Shown here: positions 51,313 to 60,439 of the stretch, piece after piece
How positions within the stretch are numbered: position 1 is the stretch's first letter
Layout: each line of letters begins with the position of its first letter
From: Chitinophaga varians
GTDB taxonomy: Bacteria > Bacteroidota > Bacteroidia > Chitinophagales > Chitinophagaceae
DNA: 64,000 nt
Assembly (NCBI RefSeq): GCF_014529945.1
Contig: NZ_JACVFB010000008.1
Location: forward strand, 124,001 to 188,000
Direction of reading: 5' to 3'
Position numbers and translations under genes: made by a program
Notes under the pieces: generated by a model
What the model saw: the letters and a program-made list of their open reading frames with translations, nothing else
Told to the model about the DNA's origin: nothing
The model's database searches: none

Positions 51313-54300
51313 TCAATTTGTTTCGTTAACACCTTTTCTCTCTGTCAGGTAATACAGTGCCGGCAGGGCAAACAGCGTGATCAGTGTGGAACACAGCAGT
51401 CCGTATACGATCACGGTGGCCAGCGGCCTTTGTACATCGGAGCCGATGCCGGTGGCCAGTGATGCCGGCAGCAACCCCAACATCGCCACGGTGGCGGTCA
51501 TCAGCACCGGCCGGAAACGGTCCTTCGCCGCCTGTATCACCGCCACTTTCAGGGAGGGTAGCTCACCGCGCAACTGATTCATCTGTGACACCATCAGCAC
51601 CCCATTCTGGATAGCTACGCCAAACAAGGCGATAAAGCCCACGGCAGATGACACGTTGAGCGTCATACCGCGTACATTCAGCGCCAGCATGCCTCCGAAT
51701 AACGCCAACGGCACTACGGTAAGGATCAGCGCTGCCTGTCTGGCCACGCCAAAGGCGGCATAGAGCCAGATGAACATCAGCCCCAGCGCCACCGGTACGA
51801 TGATCGCCAGTCTGCTATAGGCGCGGTTTCTGTTTTCAAACTGTCCTCCCCACGCGATGCTGATATTGTCTTTATTATATTTCACCTGCTGATCGATCCG
51901 CTGTTGGGCCGTACGCAGGAAAGTGGTGAGATCGGTGCCGCGGAGGTTCAGCCGCACGGTCAGATGCCGTCGGCCCATCTCGCGCGTAATAGTACTCTCG
52001 CCTGTGGCCAGCTGCACTTTCGCTATCTGCGACAATGGTATCTTCACCCCATCACCGTTGGTGAGCATCAGGTTACCAATCTTTTCCGGTGTGTTACGGG
52101 CATCTTCCTGATAACGACAGCTGATATCATATACCCTGTCGCCGGAGAATATCTGTCCTACCGCCTTACCGCCCACCGCCACTTCTATCAGCTCCGCTAC
52201 ATCGCTGATGTTGAGGCCATAGCGGGCAATAGCTGCTCTGTCGACCTGTATCTGCAGCTGTGGCAACGGCGGCTCCTGATCAATGGCCAGATCTGCCGCG
52301 CCAGGCACGGTGGCCAGGGTAGCCATCACGGCTTGGGCTGTACGTCGTGTTTCGCGGAAATCCTTACCATACACTTTCACCACCAGCTCACTATGCGCCC
52401 CGGCTATTTTGTCCATCACCCCGTCGATCATCGGCTGGCTGAAGCCCACGGTATATCCCGGCATACCGGCATAGTCTGCCGCCAGTTCATTGATCAGGTC
52501 CTGCTTGGTCTTACCGGAAGGCCAGTCTTTATACGGCAGTAACCCGATCGAGCATTCATAATGCGATGGCGTGAAAGGATCGGTGCCATCATCATTACGG
52601 CCTGTCTGCGTCATCATATAGGTCACCTCCGGATGCCGCAATGTCCTTTGGCGCAGCGTGTCAGCCATTTCGCGGGCCTTGCCCAGCGATACGCCGGGCG
52701 GCAGCTGTACCTGCAGCCAGATAGAGCCTTCATCGAGCGGTGGCAGAAAATCCTTGCCGACCGTTATGCTGAGCACCACGGCGGCGCCCAATATCAGCGC
52801 CAGCGGCGCCCATATCTGCCGCGGGCGTTCCATCACCCGCTCCATCCGTCGCTGATAGCCGTTGGTAAGCTTCTCCAGCCAGCGATTATGATATAGTTTC
52901 TGCGGCTTACGGTAAAGCATATACGCCATGCCCGGAATCAGCAGCAGGGCCACAGCCAGCGCCCCCAGGAGCGCATAGCCCACGGTGAAAGCCATCGGGG
53001 TAAAGAGTTTCTTTTCAACCCGTTCAAAAGCAAACAATGGCAGGTAAGCGGTAATGATGATCAGCGTGGCAAAAAATACCGGACGCGCCACCGACCGCGC
53101 TTTTTGGGCAAAGCTTTTTTCTTCCAGCAGCGCCATGGGATGGTCTTCCCGCTGCCGCAACATCGTCTCCGTCATCACGATGGCGCCATCCACGATGATG
53201 CCAAAGTCCACAGCGCCCAGCGATAGTAAGTTGGCCGGTATGTGCGTGAAATGCATCAGGATAAAAGCAAACAATAAACTCAGGGGAATGGTCACCGCCA
53301 CGAGTAAAGCCGCGCGCCAGCTGCCGAGGAAAACGATGAGCACCAGCAGCACCAGCCCCATACCTTCCAGCAGTGTATGCGTGACCGTATTCAGCGTGGT
53401 ATTCACCAGCGCAGTACGATCGAGGAAGGTATGAATTTTCACGCCGGGTGGCAGTCCGCCGTTGTTCAGCTCCTCCACGGCTTTATGCACGCCCTCCAGC
53501 ACTTTGGAAGGATTCTGCCCTTTGAGCAGCAACACGATGCCCTCGATGCTTTCGCTGTAGTGACGTTGATGATCTGTAAAACCCAGCACTCCTTTGCGTT
53601 CGAGGTTACCATAACGCAGTTTTCCGATGTCCTGCAAAAAGAGAGGCACTCCCTGCTGTGATTGTATCACCGTTTTACCAATATCATCCAGCGATTTCAT
53701 CAGACCGATACCGCGCACCACATACCCCAGGTCACCACGTTCCAGCACGCTGCCGCCACTGTTGCTGTTATTATTATTGATCGCTTCGGTAACGGTATGT
53801 AACGGCAGATGGTACTGCTCCAGCTTCTGCGGGTCCAGCTCCACCTGATACTGGGTGGTGATGCCACCAAAGTTGGTCACGTCGGCTACGCCGGTCACTT
53901 GTTTGATACGAGGAATGATGACCCAGTTTTGCAGATCGGTCAACGTCCGCAGGTCTACCTGATCACTCTCAATGATATAACGGTAAATCTCGCCGATGGG
54001 CGATGTCAGCGGGTCCAGTCCCGGCTGAGCGCCATAGGGCAGCGTTACATCGCCCAGCCGTTCTTTGATGCGCTGGCGTGCCCAGTAGTCATCCACCCCA
54101 TCTTCAAAAACGAGGGTGATCATAGAGAGGCCGAAAGTAGAACGAGAGCGCATCACATGCATGCCCGGCATACCGTTGAGTGCCCGTTCCAGGGGTATCG
54201 TAATTTGTTGCTCTACCTCTTCCGCTGCCAGTCCGGGTACCTGCGTCACCACCTGAGAGGTAACATCCGCGATATCGGGATAAGCTTCCACCGACAGCTG

Positions 54301-54393
54301 CCGCCAGCTGTACCAGCCACCGGCGGCGAGTAAAGCAAATAGCGTTGCCATCAGCCAACGTTTTTGTATAGCTGTATCGATCAGTTGTTTCAT
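51313..54393 (-). CDS. czcA: HME-RND heavy-metal efflux pump (CzcA-like)
   Basis: 1026 residues, two 6-helix halves with large periplasmic loops. VTQVPGLAAEEVEQQITIPL is a CzcA/CusA mark. The TM4 motif is GAVDFGIIVDGAIVMTE, the DFG-D-E type known from Zn/Co/Cd or Ni pumps (CzcA, NccA) and not the Cu/Ag CusA type. It uses proton movement. Lies between the adaptor gene (7 bp) and the TolC-like gene. Metal specificity is inferred from the motif only. Confidence 0.92.
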   Translation of the reverse strand: MKQLIDTAIQKRWLMATLFALLAAGGWYSWRQLSVEAYPDIADVTSQVVTQVPGLAAEEVEQQITIPLERALNGMPGMHVMRSRSTFGLSMITLVFEDGVDDYWARQRIKERLGDVTLPYGAQPGLDPLTSPIGEIYRYIIESDQVDLRTLTDLQNWVIIPRIKQVTGVADVTNFGGITTQYQVELDPQKLEQYHLPLHTVTEAINNNNSNSGGSVLERGDLGYVVRGIGLMKSLDDIGKTVIQSQQGVPLFLQDIGKLRYGNLERKGVLGFTDHQRHYSESIEGIVLLLKGQNPSKVLEGVHKAVEELNNGGLPPGVKIHTFLDRTALVNTTLNTVTHTLLEGMGLVLLVLIVFLGSWRAALLVAVTIPLSLLFAFILMHFTHIPANLLSLGAVDFGIIVDGAIVMTETMLRQREDHPMALLEEKSFAQKARSVARPVFFATLIIITAYLPLFAFERVEKKLFTPMAFTVGYALLGALAVALLLIPGMAYMLYRKPQKLYHNRWLEKLTNGYQRRMERVMERPRQIWAPLALILGAAVVLSITVGKDFLPPLDEGSIWLQVQLPPGVSLGKAREMADTLRQRTLRHPEVTYMMTQTGRNDDGTDPFTPSHYECSIGLLPYKDWPSGKTKQDLINELAADYAGMPGYTVGFSQPMIDGVMDKIAGAHSELVVKVYGKDFRETRRTAQAVMATLATVPGAADLAIDQEPPLPQLQIQVDRAAIARYGLNISDVAELIEVAVGGKAVGQIFSGDRVYDISCRYQEDARNTPEKIGNLMLTNGDGVKIPLSQIAKVQLATGESTITREMGRRHLTVRLNLRGTDLTTFLRTAQQRIDQQVKYNKDNISIAWGGQFENRNRAYSRLAIIVPVALGLMFIWLYAAFGVARQAALILTVVPLALFGGMLALNVRGMTLNVSSAVGFIALFGVAIQNGVLMVSQMNQLRGELPSLKVAVIQAAKDRFRPVLMTATVAMLGLLPASLATGIGSDVQRPLATVIVYGLLCSTLITLFALPALYYLTERKGVNETN

Positions 54394-54400
54394 AAGCCGC

Positions 54401-55507
54401 TTATTTTACTGCTGAGAGATAGAAGGCGCCGTCGCCTATAATTTTATCGCCGGGTTGCAGGCCACCGCGAATCACCACCTGCTGCCCGGCCGTTTCGCCG
54501 GTAGTCACTTTACGGCGCACATAGGTCCCCGGCCGTACTTCCGCCAGCACATAACTGTAGTCATTATCCTGCAGTATTGCCCGCGCGGGAACAGTCACAA
54601 CTGTCTCCGGCGCGTCCTTAAAGCTGACGCTCGCATACATGCCCGGTTTCAGCTGATGCGCAGGATTATTGCACAACATCAGCACATCCGCCGCGCGGGT
54701 GTTTTCATCGATGGTACGCCCCACATGGAAGACCGTACCGGTAAAAGTAGTATCCGGCAACGCCGCCACCTGCATCTGTACCGCATCGCCTTCATGCATA
54801 AACCGCAGGTCTTTTTCCTTTACCTGTCCGGCTATCCATACCTGCGCCAGTTGAGCCACCACGGCCACCGGGCCGTCTTCTCCCTTGAGGAACTGTCCCA
54901 TGACCAGTTTATTACTGATCACTTCTCCCGCAATAGGAGCTCTGACAATCAGTGGTTCACCGAGTATCTGCTGTTGCGGGTCGACATTAAATACTTTCAG
55001 TGCCGCCGCCGCATTCTCCAGCTCCTGCCGTTGTACCGCCAGGTTGGTATTGGCCTCTTCCAGATCGCGGGCAGCACCTACCCCATGCAGATGCAGGTCC
55101 TCCTGCCGGCGCTGTGCCCGCACCGCCTGTTGACATAACTGATTCGCCTGGAACCACGCTTTTTGTGCAGCATAAAAATCAGGCGAAGAAATAGCAAACA
55201 ATGGCGCCCCGGCGTTCACTTTCTCACCCAAACGCACATACGCCTTCACCACTCTGCCGGCAAAAGGGGCCGCTATTTCGGCATAATTATTAGGAATAGC
55301 TTTTACAATGCCGGCGGTCAATAATTGCAGCTGGTAAGGCTTTTGCGCCACCGTAAACAGGCGCAGCCTGGCCGATAAAGGAGCCGTGGCAGGCACCACC
55401 ACCGTATCTCCCCTGTTCTCCCATGTTACCGTTTCTTTTTCTTTTTCCGGATGATGACAGGACGCAGCCATCAATACCGCGCCGCAAGCTGCAGTAAACC
55501 TTTTCAT
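54401..55507 (-). CDS. czcB: RND periplasmic adaptor (CzcB/CusB-like)
   Basis: 368 residues with a lipobox AVLMAASC, then barrel-sandwich hybrid, alpha-hairpin (about 120-170), and beta-barrel domains (APIAGEVISNKLVMGQFLKG). It bridges pump and outer-membrane factor. No His-rich metal-binding N-terminus. First gene of the operon. Upstream lies a repeat-filled 730-bp region. Confidence 0.88.
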   Translation of the reverse strand: MKRFTAACGAVLMAASCHHPEKEKETVTWENRGDTVVVPATAPLSARLRLFTVAQKPYQLQLLTAGIVKAIPNNYAEIAAPFAGRVVKAYVRLGEKVNAGAPLFAISSPDFYAAQKAWFQANQLCQQAVRAQRRQEDLHLHGVGAARDLEEANTNLAVQRQELENAAAALKVFNVDPQQQILGEPLIVRAPIAGEVISNKLVMGQFLKGEDGPVAVVAQLAQVWIAGQVKEKDLRFMHEGDAVQMQVAALPDTTFTGTVFHVGRTIDENTRAADVLMLCNNPAHQLKPGMYASVSFKDAPETVVTVPARAILQDNDYSYVLAEVRPGTYVRRKVTTGETAGQQVVIRGGLQPGDKIIGDGAFYLSAVK

Positions 55508-55665
55508 GACGATCTGTTTTTCGTGTATCTGTTACAGTAAGCGCGGCAAAAGTACGTGCCGCGCTCAAAGGCAGCCGTTAGAGATGGTTTAGAATGTTAT
55601 TAGAAATTCATTAGACGCGGGATGAATGGGAATTTTTCTATGCGCTGTATTGCATTTGTACGAAC

Positions 55666-55705
55666 CAACAACCCAGGGCTGAAGCCCTGGGCTACGTTGT
55701 TGTTC
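55666..55705 (-). repeat. REP-like palindrome
   Basis: CCCAGGGCTGAAGCCCTGGG (55672-55691) followed by CTACGTTGTTGTTC. In reverse complement the hairpin is preceded by GTAG, the tetranucleotide known before REP hairpins recognised by RAYTs. Confidence 0.8.
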
Positions 55706-55831
55706 AGGTATCGTAATGAATCAGGTGCTAAAGCAAAGGATAACCCTAAAGGAGCGTTAATCACTGGAAACATTAGCCTGATTGCTCCAGCCTTTAACAT
55801 CGAAAAAAGGAATGTAAAAGGAAAGGAAATA

Positions 55832-56226
55832 CCTCGATTAATAAAAAGCTATCGCCATGAAAAAGCCTGACAACATCGCAGCCCGGGACGTAAGCCCTTG
55901 GAATTGGGAATGGTAAGGCCAGAAAATCCCCAATTAGTAAAAAGCTATCGCCATGAAAAAGCCTGAACAACATCCTAGCCCAGGGCGTAAGCCCTGGGAA
56001 TTGGGAATTGGGAATTGGGAATTGAGAATGGTAAGGCCAGAAAATCCTCAATTAGTAAAAAGCTATCGCCATGAAAAAGCCTGAACAACATCCTAGCCCG
56101 GGGCGTAAGCCCTGGGAATTGGAAATTGGAAATTGGAAATGGCAAGGCCAGAAAATCCTCAATTAGTAAAAACCTATCGCCATGAAAAAGCCTGAACAAC
56201 ATCCTAGCCCAGGGCTTCAGCCCTGG
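55832..56226. repeat. Tandem array of a REP-containing unit
   Basis: CAACATC starts at 55871, 55968, 56086 and 56197 (periods 97, 118, 111). Each unit has a palindrome (CCC-A/G-GGGC...GCCCTGGG), a variable number of 7-bp GGAATTG/GGAAATT steps, then AAGGCCAGAAAATCCTCAAT and CTATCGCCATGAAAAAGCCT. The first unit and the last are partial or degenerate. Confidence 0.85.
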
Positions 56227-56238
56227 GGACTGGGGACC

Positions 56239-57600
56239 CTAAATATGCGGCAGCTCCACCGTAAAGGTCGTGCCATGCCCCGGTTTAGACACCACGCTGA
56301 TATTCCCTTTGTGCAGGCGCACAATTTTGAGGGCCAGCGACAGGCCGATACCGTTGCCATCGGCATAGGGGCGGTTATCTCCCCGATAGAAGGGTGTGAA
56401 AATATGCGGCAGGTCTTCTTTCGACATGCCGATACCTTCATCAGCAAAACGCAGGATGGTATGTGCTTTGAACCAGGTGACCGTCACCGTGGTTTCGGGC
56501 GGGGTAGAAAATTTACAGCCATTTTCCAACAGGTTGATGAATGCTACTTTCAACAGGTATTCGTTGCCATTGACGGACACCATGTCATCATCGTCGGCTT
56601 CTTCAAACACGACATTGATTTTATATTCAGGATGTGCCTGGAGGATGGCGCTGCGTGCATCCATCAATACTTCATCCAGCCGGATTTCCCGGAAATTGAT
56701 CTCGGATGGATCGTAGCTGGCTTTCGCCAGATCAAGCAGACTATTGGATAGTTTTACCAGCCGTTGCGCGTCAGCGATGGCATGGCGCATAGACTGCCGG
56801 TATTCTTCTGCGGGCCTGTCACGGGAGGCGGTGATCTCCAATTCCGCCATCATAGCGGTTAATGGTGTACGCAGTTCATGGGAGATATTGGAGACGAATT
56901 GTTTCTGTGCGTCGAAAGATTGTTCCAGGCGGTCCAGCATCCGGTTGAAGGTCTGCGCCAGTTCGGCGATTTCGTCTTTGCCGGCGGCGGCGAGGCGAAG
57001 GTCCAGGTTGGTGGCAGTGATGTCTTCCACCTTGTCGACCATATCAGATACCGGTTTCAGGGCTTGCCGGGAAAAAAACTGTGCTACCAGGAACACGAAC
57101 ACCACTGCTACCAGGAAGGTGATGGCCAGGGTGCGAAAGAGATGTTGCAGTTGTCGCAGCCCGTATTCATCTTCTGCGGCGGCGGTGATGATATAGTCGG
57201 TACCGTTATGAGGATAGAGGAAACCCACTACCTGTAGGCGTCCTGTATGAAAAGTGATCTCCCTGTTTTTGATGATCTCTTCGATCATCTGCCTGGTTTC
57301 TTTTACTTTATCGATGTTCACCGCATCGTGGTATAACAGGTTAAATGCCGTGTCATATACGGCGACTTCCTCCTGGGAGCGGGAGCCGGCGGTGTTTTTA
57401 TAGATCAGTTGTAATACTTCGGGGCTGACTTTCGCGTCCAGCAGGAGATTGGCTTTCGTAACCGCTTGTTGTTGCAGGGTTTTGTAGTATTCATCTTCCC
57501 GGTCATGGGAGTATGAAACATAGACTACCCAGGCGAAGAGCAGCAACAGGGCTGCTATCATACCGGTGAACAATAAGGTGAGCCTGTTACGGATCTTCAT
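56239..57600 (-). CDS. Sensor histidine kinase
   Basis: 453 residues. TM1 about 7-28, periplasmic domain about 30-155, TM2 about 157-178, HAMP about 180-230, HisKA with SNISHELRTPLTAMMAEL (phospho-His about 241), HATPase with NLLENGCKFS (N box), DEGIGMSKEDLPHIF (G1) and GNGIGLSLALKI (G2). Partner of the OmpR-type regulator 2 bp upstream. The sensed signal is unknown; the efflux operon across the repeat array is the nearest candidate target. Confidence 0.92.
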   Translation of the reverse strand: MKIRNRLTLLFTGMIAALLLLFAWVVYVSYSHDREDEYYKTLQQQAVTKANLLLDAKVSPEVLQLIYKNTAGSRSQEEVAVYDTAFNLLYHDAVNIDKVKETRQMIEEIIKNREITFHTGRLQVVGFLYPHNGTDYIITAAAEDEYGLRQLQHLFRTLAITFLVAVVFVFLVAQFFSRQALKPVSDMVDKVEDITATNLDLRLAAAGKDEIAELAQTFNRMLDRLEQSFDAQKQFVSNISHELRTPLTAMMAELEITASRDRPAEEYRQSMRHAIADAQRLVKLSNSLLDLAKASYDPSEINFREIRLDEVLMDARSAILQAHPEYKINVVFEEADDDDMVSVNGNEYLLKVAFINLLENGCKFSTPPETTVTVTWFKAHTILRFADEGIGMSKEDLPHIFTPFYRGDNRPYADGNGIGLSLALKIVRLHKGNISVVSKPGHGTTFTVELPHI

Positions 57601-57602
57601 GG

Positions 57603-58283
57603 TCAGCCTGCTTTAAAAATGAATCCCATACCGGGTTTGGTATGGATCAGTTTTACGTCGAATGCTTTGTCTACCTTTTTGCGCAGGTAGTTAATATATA
57701 CATCGATGAAATTGGTGCCGGTATCGAAATGTGTTTCCCATACTTTCTCCGCTATCTCTGCGCGGGAGAGCACTCTTTCTTTGTTCTGCAACATAAATTC
57801 CAGGAGGCGGAATTCTTTGGGGGTGAGGCTGATCTCCTGACCATTGCGGGTAACGTTTTTTGTCTGCAGGTCCATTTCCAGGTCTGCATATCTGAGCACG
57901 GCGGACTGGGGTGTCACCGGGCCGGGGGTACGTTTGAGCAGCGCGCGGATGCGCACCAGCAGCTCCCGCAGATCGAAGGGTTTTACGAGGTAGTCGTCAG
58001 CGCCGGCATCGAAGCCTTCTACCTTATCATCGGTAGTGCCCAGTGCTGTCAGCATGAGGATGGGAATGGACGGCAGGGCTGCCCGTATAGCGCGACTGAG
58101 TTCAAGTCCGTTGATACGTGGCAACACGATATCGGTGATGACCAGATCAAAACCGCCGCCCAGCGCCAGTTTCAGTCCTGCCTCCCCGTCCCATGCCAGT
58201 GTAACGGTATAACCTTGCTCTTCCAGTCCGCGGCGGATAAGTGCTCCTACGCGTTCTTCATCTTCTATGACTAAAATCTTCAT
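57603..58283 (-). CDS. OmpR/PhoB-family response regulator
   Basis: 226 residues. Receiver with phospho-Asp in LVITDIVLPR (Asp51), Thr/Lys switch residues in MLTALG and LVKPFD, and a C-terminal winged helix (LTPKEFRLLEFMLQNKERVL; FIDVYINYLRKKVDKAF). Ends 2 bp before the kinase start. Closest in size and order to CusR/CzcR-type regulators. Confidence 0.93.
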   Translation of the reverse strand: MKILVIEDEERVGALIRRGLEEQGYTVTLAWDGEAGLKLALGGGFDLVITDIVLPRINGLELSRAIRAALPSIPILMLTALGTTDDKVEGFDAGADDYLVKPFDLRELLVRIRALLKRTPGPVTPQSAVLRYADLEMDLQTKNVTRNGQEISLTPKEFRLLEFMLQNKERVLSRAEIAEKVWETHFDTGTNFIDVYINYLRKKVDKAFDVKLIHTKPGMGFIFKAG

Positions 58284-58319
58284 GATGCAGAAAAGCCAAA
58301 GCTATCCATTTTTTCTTTC

Positions 58320-59213
58320 TTAATGCACAAAATGGTCCCATGCCGCTTTTCCGATATCGGCGATGGTCTTCTCCCTGGTCTCCTGGTCCGCGTAGGAGTC
58401 TCTGATAAATACGGAGATGATCAGGTGCTGACCATTGGGCAGCGTAATGATGCCGGCGTCGTTGGTCGCGCGGGTAAGGCCGTTTTGCGTGCCGGAGGTG
58501 CCGGTCTTATGCGCTACCACGGTACCTTTCGGCAGTTGGGCTTTCAGTCTTTTAGCGCCGGGCCCGGAATTCACCAGCAGGTCGAGCAGAAAGTTATAGC
58601 TGCTGTCAGATAATACGTGGCCCGTGTAAAACTTTTTAAACAAGGCTGTCATGGCATCGGGGGTACTCCAGTTCTGGTACTGCATCGGTTCATTGGGCAC
58701 CTGTATTTTCTCCGGCAGGGCGATGGACATGTCTTTGATGCCCAGGTTATGCACATATTGGTTGGCCACCTTTGTGCCGCCAATAATGCGCAACAGCACA
58801 TCACAGGCCGAGCCATCGCTTTCGGCCACGTTGTAGCGCAGCAGTTCCGCTACCGATATGTCCACATTGCCGGCAGGGTACTTGTCCCTCAGGGGACTGA
58901 TGCCTTGTTGAGGGATATAGTCCGAAGGCAGCACCCTGATGGGCTGGTCGAGCTTCAGCTTCCCTTTGTCGACCTGCTGCAATACTGCCATGGCGATGGG
59001 GAATTTGTAGACACTTTGCATCGGAAATTGCCGGATACTGTTGTAGCCAAACCGCTGGCCTGTTTCCAGCAGGTAGACCGAGACGCCGACCTTACCTTTC
59101 GCCGCTTCGCTGATAGCAGCAAATTGCAGGGGGACCGTATTTTTTGTTTGGGCGATGGACATGAGAGGGCATATCAGCATGATAGCCAGACGGGCAAATG
59201 GGCGCATGAACAT
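58320..59213 (-). CDS. Class A (A2-type) beta-lactamase
   Basis: 297 residues with signal peptide to about MSIAQ. Ser67-Val-Tyr-Lys70 is the SxxK pair, SDG at 132-134 (the S130-D-N loop), Glu at about 168 in the omega loop (LPEKIQVPNEP), and HKTGTSG at 235-241. NVAESDGSACDVLL and MQYQNWSTP are of the A2 branch (PER/VEB/CfxA-like). It hydrolyses beta-lactams in the periplasm; spectrum unknown. Ends 36 bp before the response regulator. Confidence 0.9.
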   Translation of the reverse strand: MFMRPFARLAIMLICPLMSIAQTKNTVPLQFAAISEAAKGKVGVSVYLLETGQRFGYNSIRQFPMQSVYKFPIAMAVLQQVDKGKLKLDQPIRVLPSDYIPQQGISPLRDKYPAGNVDISVAELLRYNVAESDGSACDVLLRIIGGTKVANQYVHNLGIKDMSIALPEKIQVPNEPMQYQNWSTPDAMTALFKKFYTGHVLSDSSYNFLLDLLVNSGPGAKRLKAQLPKGTVVAHKTGTSGTQNGLTRATNDAGIITLPNGQHLIISVFIRDSYADQETREKTIADIGKAAWDHFVH

Positions 59214-59392
59214 AAAAAGAGATTAAAAATTGTCAGGATGACAAAGGTATTTAAATACCGCTGTTCTATTGCGCTGATTTAACCGTTATTTATCCAGCTG
59301 TTCACATTTTTTAGCCAATAGGGTGTGTGTTTTATTTTACATTTAGAATTTCCGGGATCAGATATTAATTTTAGCCTTTAAAACGAAAGGCT

Positions 59393-60427
59393 TTGAGCAA
59401 ACCAATACTAGTCATAAAATTCGGTACAGCGTCTATCACGCATGCCAACGGTGATCTGGACGAAACTGTCATAGCCGGCATCGCCCGGCAGGTCGCGGAA
59501 CTGCATCAGCAATATCATATTGTGCTGGTGTCTTCCGGTGCAGTGGCCGCAGGCAAACAATACATGAAGGAGTATGAAGGCACCATCAGTCAGCGTAAGG
59601 CAGCTGCCGCCATCGGCAACCCGCTGCTGCTGAGTAAATACAGCCGCTATTTTGCTCCCTATAATATTGCCGTGGCGCAGAGCCTCTGCGAACGTCAGCA
59701 CTTCTCCAACAGGGACCAGTTCCTGCAATTGAAGCGTACCTACGAAGAACTGTGGGCCAACAATATCATCCCGATCGCCAATGAGAACGATGTGGTGAGC
59801 AGCCTGGAGCTGAAATTCTCCGACAACGACGAACTGGCCACGCTGATTGCGGTAGGTTTCGGCGCCTCCCTCCTGCTGTTCAGCACCAGCGTAGCCGGTG
59901 TACTGGACCGCGAAGGCAAGGTGGTGCCGCAGATCGACGTGATCGATAAAGCGGCGCTATCGCTGGCCGACAAGGAAAAGTCGGCGCTGGGACTGGGAGG
60001 CATGGTGTCCAAGCTCACCTTCGCCCGACTGGCGACCCGCATGGGCATCCGCGTGGTGATCTTCGGTATCCGTACCAACGACGGTATCCTCAACGCCATC
60101 GCCGGTAAAACAGGCACCCTCTGTCTGCCGCAGCCCTGCAGCATGCCTGCCCGCAGAAAATGGCTCGCCAGCGGCAGCCTCGTTACCGGCAGGATATTGA
60201 TCGACGCCGGCGCGCAACAGGCGCTGGAGAAGCGTCACAGCCTGCTCGCCGTGGGCGTGAAAGAGGTATTAGAGAAATTTGAATGCGGGGAAGTGATAGA
60301 GATCATCAACGAAGATAATATAGCCATTGCCGTAGGCAGGGCCAAGATATCTTCCGATATACTGGAAACAAATCACAAAGCTCAAAACACAGAAGTAGCA
60401 CATGCCGATGATATTGTGCTGTTATAA
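59393..60427 (+). CDS. proB: Glutamate 5-kinase
   Basis: 344 residues. Start codon is TTG at 59393, preceded by AAAGGC; no ATG is available upstream. VIKFGTASIT and VLVSSGAVAAGK bind ATP and glutamate; ANENDVVSSLELKFSDNDEL and LGLGGMVSKL follow; the C-terminal part (WLASGSLVTGRILIDAGAQQ) is a PUA-like domain. Phosphorylates glutamate as the first step of proline synthesis. 12 bp before proA. Confidence 0.9.
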   Translation: MSKPILVIKFGTASITHANGDLDETVIAGIARQVAELHQQYHIVLVSSGAVAAGKQYMKEYEGTISQRKAAAAIGNPLLLSKYSRYFAPYNIAVAQSLCERQHFSNRDQFLQLKRTYEELWANNIIPIANENDVVSSLELKFSDNDELATLIAVGFGASLLLFSTSVAGVLDREGKVVPQIDVIDKAALSLADKEKSALGLGGMVSKLTFARLATRMGIRVVIFGIRTNDGILNAIAGKTGTLCLPQPCSMPARRKWLASGSLVTGRILIDAGAQQALEKRHSLLAVGVKEVLEKFECGEVIEIINEDNIAIAVGRAKISSDILETNHKAQNTEVAHADDIVLL

Positions 60428-60439
60428 ATGTAATGTATC

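Larger units (their letters stand above)
55508..56238. other. Repeat-filled intergenic region before the efflux operon
   Basis: 731 bp between the efflux operon and the two-component system. It includes a REP-like element (55666) and the tandem array (55832-56226). The apparent repeated peptide frames on the minus strand are produced by the repeat itself and are not genes. Confidence 0.6.

Noticed and set aside
55794..56202. Open minus-strand frames with repeated peptide LFHGDSFLLIEDFLALPF
   Set aside because: The repetition follows the DNA tandem repeat; there is no family match, and the peptide exists only because the repeat unit lacks stops in that frame.
55832..56226. CRISPR array
   Set aside because: Units are 97-118 bp with conserved sequence throughout, no unique spacers and no cas genes nearby.
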